Assembly: GCF_000523235.1 (NCBI RefSeq)
Contig: NZ_CP006850.1
Location: forward strand, 5,208,001-5,272,000
From: Nocardia nova SH22a
GTDB taxonomy: Bacteria; Actinomycetota; Actinomycetes; Mycobacteriales; Mycobacteriaceae
Length of the DNA: 64,000 nucleotides
Reading direction: 5' to 3'
Below the pieces are notes generated by a model. It was given only the letters and a program-made list of their open reading frames with translations, was not told where the DNA came from and made no database searches. Both the position numbers and the translations under genes were made by a program. Positions 16,823-25,347 of the stretch are shown in pieces (position 1 is the first letter of the stretch; each line of letters starts with the position of its first letter).

Positions 16823-18851
16823 GGATCTTGCCGGTCTCCCCGCGCGGCAACGCGGTCACGAACGACACATCCCGCGGCACGGCCACCCGGCCGTGCCGCC
16901 CGCGGATGTAGTCGCGCACCATCTGCGCGTCCAGCCCGAGACCGTCGCGTTTGACGACGTAAGCGGCTGTGCGCTGGCCGAATTCGGGATCCGGCACCCC
17001 GACCACCGCGGCCTCACGTACCTGCGGCAGATATTCGAGCGCCTCCTCCAGCGGTCGCGGAAATACCTTCTCCCCGCCGGAGATGATCATCTCGTCGCCG
17101 CGCCCGTCGATGAACAACCGGCCGGCGTGATCGACGAATCCCACATCGCCGGTGTCGAGCAGCCCGTCCTCGGTCTCGTCCGGGGGCGGCGCGTCGACGT
17201 AGCCGTCGAACAGCATGGGATTGCCGACGAAGATGCGCCCGGTCGTGCCGACCGGCACCGGCCGCAGGTCCGCGCCGACCACGGCGACGGTGGTCCCCAC
17301 CGGCGGGCGGCCGACGGTGGCCGGTGCCTCCCGCAGTTCGGTGGGTGTCGCGATGGTCGCCCAGGAGACCTCGGTGGATCCGTAGACGTTGTAGAGGATG
17401 TCGCCGAAGGTGTCCATGAACCGCAGTGCGGCCGGGCCCGACAGCGGTGCGCTGCCGCACGCGACCACCCGCAGCGAGGAGGTGTCGTACCGGGCCCGGA
17501 CCCGGTCGGGCAGTTCGAGGATGCGATGCAGCAGGGTCGGCACGGTGGTCAGCGCGGTGACCCGGTGTTCGGCGATCGCGCGCAGGCAGTCCTCGGGATC
17601 CATCCGCCGCCGCAGCACAACACTCGCCCGTAATGCGGTGCTGAGCTGCAACATTCCCAGTCCCCAGGTGTGGAACAGCGGTGAGGCGATCAGCATCGTC
17701 TCGTTCATCCGCAACGGGATCCGGGACAGGACCGCCGCGACCGGATCCAGATCGTCACCGCGCGGGCGGCGGGCGCCCTTGGGCGCGCCGCTGGTGCCGG
17801 AGGTCAGCACGATCAGGCGGCCGGGGCGGGTCCGGCGCAATCGGACGCCGGGGGCCAGCGCGGCCAGCTGGGCCAGCGAGGTCCGGTCGGGCGAGGGCGC
17901 GTCGGAATCGATGCCGAATCGGGTGATCCCGCCGTGCAGATAGTGGATCAGCGGTTCGAGTTCACCGTCCACGAACAGTGCCGACAGCCGCTGCCGCTGC
18001 GCGACGTCCTCCAACTGCCGTGCCGACAGGCTCGCGTTCAGCAGGACCAGATCCAGGCCCGCCTTCCCGGCGGCGATCATCGTCTCGACCGTCGCGAGGT
18101 GATTGCGGGCCAGCAGTCCGGCGCAGTGGCGGCCGTCGAGCCCGAGGGCCAGCAGGCCGCGGGCGATCTCGTCGGTGCGGCGGTGCAGATCACCGAAGCC
18201 GATCCGGTCGTCGTCGTCGACGAGGGCGTCGCGGCGCGGTTCGCAGGCCGCCGCGGCGGCGTAGCCACCGGCCAGGCTGATTCCCCACTTCGCAAGGCTC
18301 GCAAGCTGTCTGATGCCCTGATCCGGACGATGCGGGCGCACCACACCGGTCGCCACGAGATGTCTGCCGACGCTCGCCTTGCGCCGCACCGGGGCGCCGG
18401 CGTGCCGATCGAGGACGGCGGTCGGCGCGGCGCGATGACGTTGTGCCAGGCGATCCAGGCCGGTCCGCAGCCAGGTGGTCACGGCGGCGGTCGAGGCCGA
18501 GGCCACCGCCGGGTGCACCCGCCCGGGAGCGAAGAAGGTCACCGCGATCCGGGTGCCCTCGCCGCGGCGGCGCAACCGGATCAGCACGAGACTGCCCAGC
18601 GGTGGGCTGTACAGCTCCAGCGTGTCGCGGCGGCGCCCGGGGATCATCCGCACCGGCACGGTCGCGATACCCGAGTGCTCGGTGCCGATCCGGTACAGCG
18701 ACACCGATCTGTCGTCGGCGGTCTGTTGCCGGTCACATCCGCCGATCCCGTCGAAAAGCCTGGCGTAGGTGTCCGGTTCGGTCAGGGCGTCCCATACCGA
18801 TTCCACCGGCACGGGCAGATCCTGTACGGACTCGACGAGTTCACCAACCAT
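16773..18851 (-). CDS. SRPBCC domain fused to fatty-acyl-CoA ligase (ANL family)
   Basis: 692 aa; ATG 18851 with GGAG upstream. Residues about 1-150 are an SRPBCC domain homologous to the separate protein at 9400-9870. Residues about 190-690 are an adenylate-forming enzyme: A3 loop LTSGTSGAPKGARR, A5 YGSTEVSW, A7 LDTGDVGF, hinge GRGDEMIISGGEKVFP and catalytic-lysine region RGETGKILKRLL. It should activate a carboxylic acid to acyl-AMP and acyl-CoA. An N-terminal START-like domain on such a ligase is unusual and suggests direct loading of a hydrophobic acid. It is followed upstream by, and co-oriented with, PucR gene 2. Confidence 0.88.
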   Translation of the reverse strand: MVGELVESVQDLPVPVESVWDALTEPDTYARLFDGIGGCDRQQTADDRSVSLYRIGTEHSGIATVPVRMIPGRRRDTLELYSPPLGSLVLIRLRRRGEGTRIAVTFFAPGRVHPAVASASTAAVTTWLRTGLDRLAQRHRAAPTAVLDRHAGAPVRRKASVGRHLVATGVVRPHRPDQGIRQLASLAKWGISLAGGYAAAAACEPRRDALVDDDDRIGFGDLHRRTDEIARGLLALGLDGRHCAGLLARNHLATVETMIAAGKAGLDLVLLNASLSARQLEDVAQRQRLSALFVDGELEPLIHYLHGGITRFGIDSDAPSPDRTSLAQLAALAPGVRLRRTRPGRLIVLTSGTSGAPKGARRPRGDDLDPVAAVLSRIPLRMNETMLIASPLFHTWGLGMLQLSTALRASVVLRRRMDPEDCLRAIAEHRVTALTTVPTLLHRILELPDRVRARYDTSSLRVVACGSAPLSGPAALRFMDTFGDILYNVYGSTEVSWATIATPTELREAPATVGRPPVGTTVAVVGADLRPVPVGTTGRIFVGNPMLFDGYVDAPPPDETEDGLLDTGDVGFVDHAGRLFIDGRGDEMIISGGEKVFPRPLEEALEYLPQVREAAVVGVPDPEFGQRTAAYVVKRDGLGLDAQMVRDYIRGRHGRVAVPRDVSFVTALPRGETGKILKRLLNPPELGEPQPS

Positions 18852-19027
18852 GTCCGTGCTCCCCTCGCCCCGGCTGCGCTGCCGGGGCGAAACAGCACGC
18901 TACGGTGCGGATTCGGGCGTCGCCCCGGACTCCGCGGCGAACTGGAGAATCGACCATCGGCGCGCCGCCGGTCGTAGTGCCCGCTCACGGCCGGGACGCC
19001 GGGAGCCGGCGTGTCCCTCGGGATGAT

Positions 19028-20257
19028 TCACTGTCCGACAACGTTTTTCATCGGCGCCATGCCGGGCAGACCGGCCGGGCGGCCGGTACCCGTACCGGCC
19101 TGGCCGAAGGACCGGATGATCAACGCGGCCTGCAGATACCAGATCCCCGGCGGCCGCGACGGGTCGTACCCGGTCAGTTCCTGGATGCGCCGCAGGCGGT
19201 AGTCGATCGTGTTGCGGTGCACCTTCATCACCGAGGCCGTGTGCTGGCGGCTCAGATTCGCGGCGATGTGGATGACCAGGGTCTGGAGCAACCGGGGATG
19301 ATCCTCCAGCGGCTCGAGCACCGTCTTGAGCCGGTCCAGGCCGGGTCCGGGCCGGGTGAGCTGGTATTCGAGCGCCAGATCGTCGAACAGGTGCAGGCCG
19401 GGGCCGTATCCCATCCGCTGGATCACATCGAGCAGTTCGTGCGCCCGGTCGGTGGCGTTCGGGATGTCGGCGCCCACGGCGTGGATCAGGGTCGCGGTGA
19501 CCGGGACGTCCGCGGCGCCCGACAGCGCCGCGATCAGATCGCCGTGGGGCGGATCGGGTTCGGTGCCGGACTCGATGACGATGGTGCCGCCGTGTTCGGT
19601 CAGTGTCGACACCACCCGGCCCGCGCAGCGCTGCTCGAGCTCCTGGCGCAGGCGCGCCACCTTCTGCCGGGCGGCGTCGTCGGCGGTGTCCGCCGGCAGT
19701 TCGTCACGATGCGGCGGAAGCGCCACGGCGAGAACGACATACGACTGCGTCACCGGCTCCTCACCGGCATCGCGACTGGCCGCGAGCAGGGCCGCCAGCG
19801 ACCGGACCGGAGTCGTGCGCGCGGTCTCGTCGCTGCGCGCCTGCGCCACCGCCGCGGTCGTCGCGGTGACCAGGTCCTGGCGCAGACTGTCCAGATTCCA
19901 CCCGTGCCGGGCCCGGCGGGCGCCCTCGGCACGCGGATCGCTCTCGACACCGCGCACCGCGCGCTCCATCGCCCGGGTCACCGCCTGGCCGACCGACTGC
20001 ACGGTCAGGCCCGCACTGGCCGACTGCGCGGTCATGACCAGCAGCTGCCGGCACTGCGCGGGCAGGATCCGGCCGTCGAGCACCCGGCCGATGAGCATCC
20101 CGGCCGTGATCTCGAAACCCGTTCGCTTCATTGCCGATTCGGCCGTGGCATCCGGTGGGGCGATGTCGTCGGCCGCGGTGGCGCCGCGCCGGTAGGAATC
20201 GAGGGGCACCGGCGCTGGTGGTGCCGCCGTGACGGCGGCCGAAGTGGTGGCATGCAT
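19028..20257 (-). CDS. PucR/CdaR-type helix-turn-helix regulator (copy 2)
   Basis: 409 aa; ATG 20257 with GGAG 8 nt upstream. Residues about 45-115 form a helical sensor-like domain, the middle part resembles a GGDEF-like CdaR fold, and residues about 340-390 carry the PucR HTH (ASVMKVHRNTIDYRLRRIQE). It shares HELLDVIQRMGYGPGLHLFD and DLALEYQLTRPG with copy 1. It sits upstream of the ligase fusion in the same direction and divergent from TetR gene 2. The promoter matches that of PucR gene 1 in layout, which argues that both are controlled alike. Confidence 0.87.
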   Translation of the reverse strand: MHATTSAAVTAAPPAPVPLDSYRRGATAADDIAPPDATAESAMKRTGFEITAGMLIGRVLDGRILPAQCRQLLVMTAQSASAGLTVQSVGQAVTRAMERAVRGVESDPRAEGARRARHGWNLDSLRQDLVTATTAAVAQARSDETARTTPVRSLAALLAASRDAGEEPVTQSYVVLAVALPPHRDELPADTADDAARQKVARLRQELEQRCAGRVVSTLTEHGGTIVIESGTEPDPPHGDLIAALSGAADVPVTATLIHAVGADIPNATDRAHELLDVIQRMGYGPGLHLFDDLALEYQLTRPGPGLDRLKTVLEPLEDHPRLLQTLVIHIAANLSRQHTASVMKVHRNTIDYRLRRIQELTGYDPSRPPGIWYLQAALIIRSFGQAGTGTGRPAGLPGMAPMKNVVGQ

Positions 20258-20442
20258 CGTTCGAACTCCATTCCGCTCGTATCGGATTCGACTCCGGATC
20301 GACCGGGCGTTGCCCCTGACCCGCGCCGCACCGTGTACGGGCGGCGGAATGGGCTCTGTGAAGGGGAGATTCGTCGATGACGATCGATATCCGCATGAGC
20401 TTCCCCTGGCCGAACCGGCATCCGATCACCGGATCGCGGCCA

Positions 20443-20484
20443 ACACTACCGCCGATGCAACAATGAATCAACATTCGATTCACC
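20443..20484 (-). promoter_or_regulatory. Promoter of PucR-type gene 2 with conserved TGTTGCAT spacer element
   Basis: Minus strand: -35 TTGATT (20471-20466), 17-bp spacer containing TGTTGCAT, -10 TAGTGT (20448-20443). The 34-nt stretch 20451-20484 aligns with 7765-7798 before PucR gene 1 at about 70 percent. Confidence 0.65.
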
Positions 20485-20485
20485 G

Positions 20486-20503
20486 TTGACACAAAAAGGT
20501 CAA
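20486..20503. promoter_or_regulatory. Inverted repeat TTGAC-N8-GTCAA between PucR and TetR genes
   Basis: Five-bp arms at 20486-20490 and 20499-20503 in the AT-richer divergent intergenic region 20258-20702; candidate regulator site. Confidence 0.4.
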
Positions 20504-20666
20504 CTCGTTACATTCGATCATAATCGGGTGACCTCTTCGTCGTCACCGAGATCGGCAATGCCGCACCGAGGGACACGGCCTCCGATCGGATTCAACGATC
20601 GCGCCCGGTACCGACATCTCGCAGGTCAGGCCCACTGTTTCGCAGATAGAACCGGGGTGACAGCAA

Positions 20667-20705
20667 TTGCACGAATTGTATCGGAATATGTATCTCGTTC
20701 GGATG
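20667..20705 (+). promoter_or_regulatory. Leaderless promoter of TetR gene 2
   Basis: -35 TTGCAC (20667-20672), 18-bp spacer, -10 TATCTC (20691-20696), ATG 7 nt later. TGTATCTCGTTCGGATG (20689-20705) parallels TGTATCTTCGTTGCATG (9904-9920) at the TetR-1 gene, each ending exactly at the start codon. Confidence 0.6.
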
Positions 20706-21317
20706 ACTCCACGTGATCGAATGGAGGAGACCATCCTCGACGCGGCGCTCGAACGAATTCTCCAGGTCGGCATCCGCCGGGCGAGTCTCGATGACATCGC
20801 CCGGCGCGCGGGGGTCAACCGGGTCACCATCTATCGCCGCTTCCGGGTCAAGGAAAATCTCGTCGACGCGGTGCTGCAGCGCGAGATCGGCCGGGTCCTG
20901 GCCGAGGTCGGTCAGATCACCGCCTCCACCCCGGGGCTGAGCGCGCAGATCGAAGAGGCCGCGCTGTTCATCATCCGGCAGACACGCACCCATCCACTCG
21001 TCACCCAGTTGCTGACCGTCGTCCCGGAGGAGGCGGTCGAGTTCTATACCGTACGCGGCAAAGACCTTGTCGGCCTCGGAATCTGGTACATCGACGTCAT
21101 TCTGCGAAGATCGCAGGAACACGGGATGATCGGCGACTACGACCCGCAACCGGTGGCGGAGTTCCTGGCCCGGTTCGCCCACTCCCTGCTGCTCACACCG
21201 CTCGGCGGGGTGAATTTCGAGGACGACCGGCTGGCACGTGAGTTCGTGCGCTCGGCGATCGTGCCGATCGTGCTGCACGGGCTCACCAGCCCGCCGGATC
21301 CGTCCGACCGGCCCTGA
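20703..21317 (+). CDS. TetR family regulator (copy 2)
   Basis: 204 aa from ATG 20703, which aligns with the start of the copy-1 protein; two ATGs at 20667-20690 in frame are upstream of the -10 box and rejected. The HTH (ILDAALERILQVGIRRASLD to TIYRRFRVKENLVD) is nearly identical to copy 1. The ligand domain is also similar (RTHPLVTQLL, ARFAHSLLLTPLGG) but diverges around residues 65-75 and 110-150, so the two may sense different effectors at the same operator. Leaderless promoter as for copy 1. Confidence 0.9.
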   Translation: MTPRDRMEETILDAALERILQVGIRRASLDDIARRAGVNRVTIYRRFRVKENLVDAVLQREIGRVLAEVGQITASTPGLSAQIEEAALFIIRQTRTHPLVTQLLTVVPEEAVEFYTVRGKDLVGLGIWYIDVILRRSQEHGMIGDYDPQPVAEFLARFAHSLLLTPLGGVNFEDDRLAREFVRSAIVPIVLHGLTSPPDPSDRP

Positions 21318-21475
21318 CCACTGCGGACGGGTGCCGAAACACCCAGCACCACAACGGTATTACGGGATCCGCTGTCCGATGTCCAGACAACGCGTCGATT
21401 CCGGCCGGTCCGGCGCGTCCGCACCGAAGATGAACCCGTCCGATGTCGAACCGCCACCGGAGGAAGGAAGCACTG

Positions 21476-22468
21476 ATGCGTTCCACCACCGTGGATCGGA
21501 TCGATGGCGCCCGCAGCCTCGCCGGGTCGTGCTATCGAACCCCCGATCGCTATTCCGTCACCGCACAACGCATCCGCGCGTACGCGGCCGCGGTTCACAA
21601 CCGTCATCCGGCCCATTTCGACCGCGACGCCGCCGCCGACCTGGGATTCGAGGGGCTGGTGGCGCCGCCGACCTTCGCGACACTGCCCTGGCTTCGCGCC
21701 GCGCGAGAGGTGCTCGGCGCGCTCTACGGGCCGCGCCCGCCGCGAATCCTGCACGCCGAACAGCTGATTCGCATCGGCCGACCGCTGGTGGCCGGGGACG
21801 TCGTGACCACCGACATCCACATCGATTCCGTCGAGCACTTCCCCGACTACTGCGCCCTCGTGGTGACCACGGTGCTGCGGGATCTGGGTGGTACGGCCGT
21901 CCAGACCGGCACGGCGACACTGCTCACCGACAGCCCCGCCGCCCGCACACCGCGCCCGGCCGTCGAATATCTGCGCTGTCATCGGCGCCCGGCCGCCGTC
22001 GTTCGCACCGGCGCCACGGATCCGATCGCACCCGCGCGCGTTCCTGGCCCGGCCACCACCCCGCTGACCGCCGGGACCGAGCTGCCGCGCCGGACGGTGT
22101 CGGTCCATCGCGGTGAGCTGCTGCGCTACGCCGCACTGACCGGCGCGTCCGGCCGGGCCCGGCAGCGGCCCGCGGCCTGCCTCGGGATGGCGCCCGGGAT
22201 GCTGCGCCTGGCGCTGACCGCCGGGGTCGTCACCTCGTGGCTCGGCGATCCGGCCCGGGTGCGCGTGCTGCGTGCGGAGTTCAGTCATCACTGCGCGGAT
22301 CCGGCCGCCACCACCGAGATCGTCGAATTCCGCGGCCGGGTCCGCGACACCGGACCCGAACACCGCACTCTCACAGTCGATCTCGATGCCCGGTGCCGCG
22401 GCCGCAGATTGTTCGCCCACGCCGCGGCGGCGATCGAACCGGACGACCGGGTGCCGCCACCCACATGA
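21476..22468 (+). CDS. MaoC-like double-hotdog dehydratase (FAS1-like)
   Basis: 330 aa; ATG 21476 with GGAGGAAGGA upstream. The N-terminal hotdog (PDRYSVTAQRIRAYAAAVHN, then ADLGFEGLVAPPTFA) matches the FAS1-like dehydratase/MaoC N domain found in HadA-type and (R)-hydratase proteins. The second half is a degenerate hotdog in which the expected catalytic HxxxxD/N is not evident. It probably hydrates 2-enoyl thioesters, or it has become a binding partner. It lies downstream of TetR gene 2 and would complete a beta-oxidation-like route with the ligase fusion. Confidence 0.7.
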   Translation: MRSTTVDRIDGARSLAGSCYRTPDRYSVTAQRIRAYAAAVHNRHPAHFDRDAAADLGFEGLVAPPTFATLPWLRAAREVLGALYGPRPPRILHAEQLIRIGRPLVAGDVVTTDIHIDSVEHFPDYCALVVTTVLRDLGGTAVQTGTATLLTDSPAARTPRPAVEYLRCHRRPAAVVRTGATDPIAPARVPGPATTPLTAGTELPRRTVSVHRGELLRYAALTGASGRARQRPAACLGMAPGMLRLALTAGVVTSWLGDPARVRVLRAEFSHHCADPAATTEIVEFRGRVRDTGPEHRTLTVDLDARCRGRRLFAHAAAAIEPDDRVPPPT

Positions 22469-22498
22469 CCACCCGGAGATTCAGGAGGCCCCGCCGAC

Positions 22499-23308
22499 GT
22501 GGCTCGCCATCGAAAACGTTCCCCGCGCGCCCTGCGCCGGAGCTCGGTCATCGCGGTGACCGGGCTGATCCCGACCTCGTTGTCGATGACCCACACGGCC
22601 TCCGACGCGATCGTGACGGCGGTGCTGTCCGCACCGGCGGAACCGGCGAGACCGCTGCCCGATCCCACGCCGGTCGACGACAGCCCGTGGGAGACGCTGC
22701 GCGCGGCGCGCGAATTCGTCCCGCCCCCACCCGATCCGCCCAAGGCGGTCGTGGTGTCCGGATCCGTCGCCGACATCCCGGGCATCGCGGTGGCGGCCTA
22801 CCGCGAGGCCGAGACCGCGCTCGCGGACGAACATCCCGGCTGCCATCTGCCCTGGACGCTGCTGGCCGGGATCGGGCGGATCGAATCCGATCACGCCTTC
22901 GGTGAGGCCGATGCCGACGGCACCGCGCGGACGCCGATCTACGGCCCCGTCCTCGACGGCAAGCTGCCGGGCAACGAGATCGTCGCCGACTCCGACGACG
23001 GCGCGATGGACGGTGACGCGCGATCGGACCGGGCGGTCGGGCCGATGCAATTCCTGCCCGAGACCTGGACGCGATACGGCATCGACGGAAATGGCGACGG
23101 GATCGCCGACCCACAGAATCTTTTCGATGCCGCGGTGACGGCCGGTCATTATCTCTGTGCGACCGGCGGCGATCTCCGTGAACCGGAACAACAGACCCGC
23201 GCCGTACTCCGGTACAACAATTCGGTGACCTATGTGGCCGATGTATCGGCATGGGAGCAGCAGTATCGGAATGCGGCCGAACCGGACACTTCCGATCAGC
23301 AGAGTTGA
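22499..23308 (+). CDS. Secreted lytic murein transglycosylase-like protein
   Basis: 269 aa from GTG 22499, with CAGGAGG upstream. A basic N-terminus and hydrophobic stretch (about 14-45) act as a signal/anchor, followed by a proline-rich linker and an SLT/MltB-like domain. The catalytic Glu is in LLAGIGRIESDH, and the family motifs GPMQFLPETWTRYG, DGNGDGIADP and AVLRYNNSVTYV follow. This is the build of actinobacterial lytic transglycosylases that cleave peptidoglycan. A calcium-like DGNGDG loop is present. Confidence 0.88.
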   Translation: MARHRKRSPRALRRSSVIAVTGLIPTSLSMTHTASDAIVTAVLSAPAEPARPLPDPTPVDDSPWETLRAAREFVPPPPDPPKAVVVSGSVADIPGIAVAAYREAETALADEHPGCHLPWTLLAGIGRIESDHAFGEADADGTARTPIYGPVLDGKLPGNEIVADSDDGAMDGDARSDRAVGPMQFLPETWTRYGIDGNGDGIADPQNLFDAAVTAGHYLCATGGDLREPEQQTRAVLRYNNSVTYVADVSAWEQQYRNAAEPDTSDQQS

Positions 23309-23418
23309 GACCGGCGACATTCCGTTGTGGATTGTCACGAGAGCCCTTGAACTCACGAAACGGGCCGATAGTCTGGAAGTGCAATGAAGAACAGCCGCGT
23401 TGAAAGTCGACGGGATTT

Positions 23419-23778
23419 ATGAACAATATGCGAAAGATCTGTGCCGCCGCCGCAATTCTGGGCGGAGTCGCATTCGCGGCCGCCCCGGCCACAGCGGATG
23501 CGGTGACGGCGGATCCGGCGCCTTCGACCTCCGACAACAGCGGGGTGGTCGCGCCCGGCGACACGGATTCGACCCCGGGTGGTACCGAAACCACTCCGGG
23601 TGGTATCGAGACGACGCCGACCACACCGACCACACCGGAATCGACACCGTCGGATTCCGACTCCGGATCGTCGTCGATGATGGGCGGCATCATGGACCCG
23701 TTGTGCCAGCTCACCGGCTCGGCGATGGGCGCGGTGGGATCGTCGTCGATCCCGTTGCCCCTGTGCCCCTCCGAGTGA
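23419..23778 (+). CDS. Small secreted Thr/Pro/Ser-rich protein
   Basis: 119 aa. A typical Sec signal peptide (MNNMRKICAAAAILGGVAFA, cleavage after ATA) leads to a low-complexity linker with repeated TPGG/TTP units (about 45-80) and a C-terminal SSSMMGGIMDPLCQLTGS segment with two cysteines. No family was recognised. This pattern is frequent among small cell-wall proteins of Nocardia and Rhodococcus. Confidence 0.75.
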   Translation: MNNMRKICAAAAILGGVAFAAAPATADAVTADPAPSTSDNSGVVAPGDTDSTPGGTETTPGGIETTPTTPTTPESTPSDSDSGSSSMMGGIMDPLCQLTGSAMGAVGSSSIPLPLCPSE

Positions 23779-23836
23779 CTCCGTCGCTCGCGGACAACAC
23801 GTGACCGGCGATCGGCCCCCTGACACCGATCGCGGA

Positions 23837-23964
23837 ACACGGCTCCCGATCCGGGCACGGATCCGTGGAGCCGTGTGAGCGGCCCGGCGCAGCACCCTCA
23901 TCCTCGCCGGGCCGCTCATTTCGTCCGAAAATGGCGAACCGATATCATCGGTTCGCCATTTTCG
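23837..23964. terminator. Three consecutive terminator-like hairpins
   Basis: Stem 1: ACACGGCTCC 23837-23846 with 23867-23876 (inner GATCC/GGATC). Stem 2: perfect 13 bp, 23877-23889 with 23905-23917. Stem 3: perfect 18 bp, CGAAAATGGCGAACCGAT 23926-23943 with 23947-23964, 3-nt loop. They follow the secreted-protein gene. Confidence 0.8.
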
Positions 23965-24373
23965 TATGTCCGCGATCCCGTCCGTACGGCGTATTGTGGT
24001 GACGCACCGGATACGCTGAGGATCGGATCGTCATATTTCCAATCAGGTCTCCGAAGCTAATTCACACGCTTTCCACAGCGATATCATAATTACCGTGACG
24101 CCGTAATGCGCGGCCGGTGTCACGAACTCGCCCGGCGGTTCCTTCCAACCGAACAGCAGGCCCTCGGTCGGGGCCGCCGGGCGAGTTTTCCCCTTTGTGC
24201 GCACGTCACGTAGCTTGTGAGAGTGCCCGTCCAATCTCCGAATTCCGGTAGGCATCACAACGAATTCTCTCGGACCGGCTAACGGGTGTAATCCCCCGGA
24301 GCGATTCACCTCACGTGCGGGAAATTCCGGCACATCGATCGGACAGATCGAATCCCAGCGAGAGGAAATCTCT
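23965..24373. other. Non-coding region with structured leader
   Basis: No convincing gene in about 410 bp. The main structure is a 14-bp perfect stem, AACTCGCCCGGCGG 24125-24138 paired with 24174-24187, enclosing a smaller ACCGA/TCGGT stem and followed by TTTT (24186-24189). This resembles an intrinsic terminator or attenuator ahead of the short gene at 24374. Confidence 0.5.
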
Positions 24374-24475
24374 ATGATCAGCATTCTTATGGACATCGTG
24401 CGCGTGACGCTCGCGACCGGCAGTGCCGCCGTCACGGGCAGCGCGAACACCGGCAGCACGGCGCTGTGGGGCTGA
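24374..24475 (+). CDS. Possible 33-aa small protein
   Basis: ATG 24374 with GAGAGGA about 7 nt upstream; the product begins MISILMDIVRVTLATGSAAV and is Gly/Ser/Thr-rich. The stop is followed by a 9-bp perfect hairpin (CCTGCCGGG 24494-24502 with 24515-24523). The ribosome site and the following hairpin support a real gene, but it is too short for composition tests and no family is known to me. Confidence 0.4.
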   Translation: MISILMDIVRVTLATGSAAVTGSANTGSTALWG

Positions 24476-24938
24476 TCGCGCCCTCCCGATGAGCCTGCCG
24501 GGTCGCGGTGGCGGCCCGGCAGGTCCGGTCGTGCGTATCAGGAATTGCAGGCCGGGGCGGGTGTCGGTCCACAGGTGCCACCCCGGCCTGCGCGAGAGTG
24601 CGGACGTGCCCGACGGGTCGGGTCGTCGGTGCGTGCGGCTACGGCGCGGCGCTCACTCGCGCGCTCGGAAAGCCTGCTTCCGTCCGGATCTCTCGTACGG
24701 GGACGGACACGCCTGGAGACCAAAATCGGCTGTGCCCTACCCGATTTCGACCATACGGACATCGGCGGCCGATGGTGGTCCGAGCGCGGCGATGCCGGGC
24801 AGTGCACAACGGTCGGCCACCGGATCGTTGTACACAGTCCCTATTCCGCCGCGCCGTCGCGCCGCCCGCCTCGGCGCGCCCGGACCGGCTACGGTCGTGC
24901 AGGGCGCTCGGTGTGCCCCGGCCGGAAAGGTGTGTCCC
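24476..24938. other. Region without recognised gene
   Basis: Holds the hairpin at 24494-24523 and a second, AGGCCGGGGCGG 24549-24560 with 24578-24589 (one mismatch). Open frames across it do not resemble proteins. Confidence 0.5.
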
Positions 24939-25325
24939 GTGACGGTTTTCGCATTGATCTGTGTGGGTGTCGCCGTACTGATCCATCTCTACATCTGGGT
25001 GCTGGAGTCGCTGCTGTGGACGCGTCCCCGGACCCGCGCGACCTTCGGCATCGATGCCGAGCAGGCGGCCGCGACCCGGGAGATGGCCTTCAATCAGGGC
25101 TTCTACAACCTGTTTCTGGCCATCGTGGCGGCCGTGGGGATCGGATTCGCCGCTTCCGGGAACCGAGCGGTCGGCGTGGCGCTGATCGCGGCCGGTGCGG
25201 GATCGATGGTGCTGGCGGGTGTGGTGCTGCTCGTATCCTCACCGGACAAGGCGCGTGCGGCCGCGATTCAGCTCGTCCCGCCGCTGCTCGGTTGTCTCGC
25301 ACTCGCGCTGAGTGCCGCGTTCTGA
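24939..25325 (+). CDS. DUF1304 four-helix membrane protein
   Basis: 128 aa from GTG 24939 with GGAAAGG 8 nt upstream. Four membrane helices with conserved IHLYIWVLESLLW, FGIDAEQAAATREMAFNQGF and NLFLAIVAAVG motifs fit the DUF1304 family, for which no function is established. Stands alone between an apparent non-coding region and the convergent DUF3349 genes. Confidence 0.85.
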   Translation: MTVFALICVGVAVLIHLYIWVLESLLWTRPRTRATFGIDAEQAAATREMAFNQGFYNLFLAIVAAVGIGFAASGNRAVGVALIAAGAGSMVLAGVVLLVSSPDKARAAAIQLVPPLLGCLALALSAAF

Positions 25326-25347
25326 GCGACCGGGACGAGGGTGCGGC

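Noticed and set aside
24125..24189. Known riboswitch class
   Set aside because: The stem and T-run look like an attenuator, but I could not match a cobalamin, ydaO or other known aptamer consensus.
24043..24459. 138-aa open frame on the minus strand
   Set aside because: No family resemblance or ribosome site, and the strong stem at 24125-24187 explains the conserved-looking symmetry.
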